Below are positions 5,164 to 5,634 of a stretch of DNA of 5,634 nt, piece after piece (position 1 is the first letter of the stretch; each line of letters begins with the position of its first letter). This DNA comes from Acetofilamentum sp. (GTDB lineage Bacteria; Bacteroidota; Bacteroidia; Bacteroidales; JAADGE01): positions 1 to 5,634 of the forward strand of contig DYOJ01000173.1 in NCBI GenBank assembly GCA_020720705.1, read 5' to 3'. Under the pieces are notes generated by a model. It was given only the letters and a program-made list of their open reading frames with translations, did not search any database and was not told where the DNA came from. Made by a program: the position numbers and the translations under genes.

Positions 5164-5315
5164 GTCCCGTAGGGACTATATGTTGGTAAAAAAACTAACA
5201 ACGAATAGATTAACCCCGAGCGTTGCTGCGAAGCAGCAACGCTCGGGGTTTGTCTTTAATAATTCCTTTGTTACCAACATTTAGTCTAATGCCTTTTATC
5301 TTCGACCTACGGGAC
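5164..5315. repeat. REPIN-like inverted pair of GTCCCGTAGG...ATGTTGGTAA repeats
   Basis: The left copy (5164-5189) reads GTCCCGTAGG, GACTAT, ATGTTGGTAA. The right copy is inverted: TTACCAACAT (5271-5280), TTAGTC (5281-5286), then an extra 19 bases (5287-5305), then CCTACGGGAC (5306-5315). Apart from the extra bases, 25 of 26 positions are complementary. The left copy also contains its own small palindrome, GTCCC-GTA-GGGAC (5164-5176), which the right copy has lost through the insertion. Two inverted palindromic repeats around a hairpin spacer resemble a REPIN, the unit mobilised by REP-associated tyrosine transposases. Very similar CCGTAGGG...TTGGTA repeats are, to my recollection, dispersed in Bacteroidota genomes. 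Confidence 0.6.
5212..5250. terminator. Perfect 18-bp GC-rich hairpin, possible bidirectional terminator
   Basis: AACCCCGAGCGTTGCTGC (5212-5229) and its exact complement (5233-5250) enclose the loop GAA (5230-5232). The stem is far more GC-rich than the surrounding DNA. On the + strand TGTCTTTAATAATT follows; on the - strand the flank is AATCTATTCG. T-tracts are therefore weak and it is not a textbook intrinsic terminator, but it could stop transcripts from yraN. It may instead be the structural heart of the repeat element. Confidence 0.5.
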
Positions 5316-5419
5316 ATTGAAAAATGATTGTTTTTCACCAAAAATATATTTCACCTTATTATGAATTTTATAGAATGAAAATCTAAAACGCATTAAAATA
5401 TAAAATTACTCATCTTTTT

Positions 5420-5438
5420 TTTAGTTTCTCAGCAGACC
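5420..5438 (-). repeat. Right terminal inverted repeat
   Basis: The reverse complement begins GGTCTGCTGA and continues GAAACTAAA, matching the left end at 5056-5074 in 17 of 19 positions. C5439 extends it to GGGTCTGCTGA. Confidence 0.65.
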
Positions 5439-5439
5439 C

Positions 5440-5445
5440 TAAATA
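5440..5445. repeat. Right copy of candidate target-site duplication
   Basis: TAAATA follows the right end of the element immediately and equals 5049-5054. Confidence 0.5.
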
Positions 5446-5634
5446 TACTCGTGGTGCATTATCAGTGATTTAATAATAAACAGGGTATCAATAGATTAAA
5501 AAATTAACCACTTCCCAATCAATTGTGGATGGCTTTTAAAATATGTCATGCGGATTTTAGGATATAATTCGAATAAATTTTTTGGTTAATTTATTTTTTA
5601 ATATGCTCTGATTTTAAAAAAATAAATAACTTTG
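5446..5634. other. Non-coding AT-rich tail of the window
   Basis: No open frame of meaningful length, RNA gene or repeat array is visible. AAATTAACCA (5501-5510) and TGGTTAATTT (5583-5592) form a ten-base inverted repeat with a 72-base interval. The stretch probably forms the upstream region of a gene lying beyond the window. Confidence 0.5.
5627..5634 (+). promoter_or_regulatory. Candidate -7 box of a gene beyond the window
   Basis: TAACTTTG matches TAnnTTTG exactly and occupies the last eight bases. TATG (5602-5605), 21 bases upstream, is one base away from a TTTG -33 box. A + strand gene is therefore likely to start shortly after the window edge. I cannot say what it is. Confidence 0.45.

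Larger units (their letters stand above)
5055..5439. mobile_element. MITE-like non-autonomous element with terminal inverted repeats
   Basis: This 385-base segment is bounded by inverted repeats. The left end, GGTCTGCTGA followed by AAAAATAAA (5056-5074), matches the reverse complement of the right end (5420-5438) at 17 of 19 positions, with the first ten perfect. The outermost base differs (A5055 on the left; C5439, read as G, on the right). TAAATA flanks both ends. The interior has no gene and no transposase remnant that I can recognise, so any movement would need a transposase supplied from elsewhere, presumably one whose insertion sequence ends in GGGTCTGCTGA or similar; I cannot name the family. 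The interior contains an inverted repeat pair (5164-5315) and a strong hairpin (5212-5250). It could also be an insertion sequence whose transposase gene has been replaced, or a repeat array with coincidental ends. Confidence 0.6.

Noticed and set aside
5306..5314. CCTACGGGA, which occurs in a universally conserved part of 16S rRNA
   Set aside because: Only this short motif matches. The neighbouring bases are AT-rich and do not follow the 16S sequence, and the motif is explained by the inverted repeat with 5164-5173.

Overview
The window looks like a chromosomal segment of a member of the Bacteroidota, most likely a flavobacterium. The gene bodies have moderate GC content and the intergenic DNA is very AT-rich. 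Start codons lack Shine-Dalgarno sequences, -7 boxes have the Bacteroidota form TAnnTTTG, and the protein families and variants are typical of the phylum (ORF6N domain, DUF6922 with an AbiEii-type nucleotidyltransferase, and a YraN close to an S66 peptidase). This placement is inferred from style; there is no rRNA marker in the window. All recognised genes lie on the + strand.

Layout. Bases 1-66 hold a small hairpin. Bases 67-243 encode a 58-residue N-terminal piece of an ORF6N-domain protein, which looks like a decayed accessory gene. A 15-base palindrome overlaps its end and precedes radA (277-1635, TTG start), a complete RadA/Sms recombination ATPase. A markedly AT-richer two-gene cassette follows: a DUF6922 protein (1654-1962) overlapping an AbiEii-type nucleotidyltransferase (1917-2528). 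This is a probable toxin-antitoxin or abortive-infection module set between housekeeping genes. Next come fabD (2552-3433, malonyl-CoA:ACP transacylase), an S66 LD-carboxypeptidase (3472-4377, peptidoglycan recycling), about 300 bases without a gene, and a YraN-family protein (4679-5044).

The last 590 bases contain no gene but are the most structured part of the window. They hold a 385-base element (5055-5439) with near-perfect 19-base terminal inverted repeats and a candidate 6-base target duplication (TAAATA). Inside it is a pair of inverted GTCCCGTAGG...TTGGTAA repeats, and inside those a perfect 18-bp GC-rich hairpin. The three layers are roughly concentric. The best reading is a non-autonomous, MITE-like element carrying a REPIN-like palindrome; it encodes no protein. 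The window ends exactly on a TAnnTTTG box, so another + strand gene probably begins just beyond it.

The housekeeping genes do not form one obvious pathway: DNA repair, fatty acid synthesis, wall recycling and a nuclease-like YraN. Two things stand out as accessory: the AbiEii-type cassette and the nested palindromic element.
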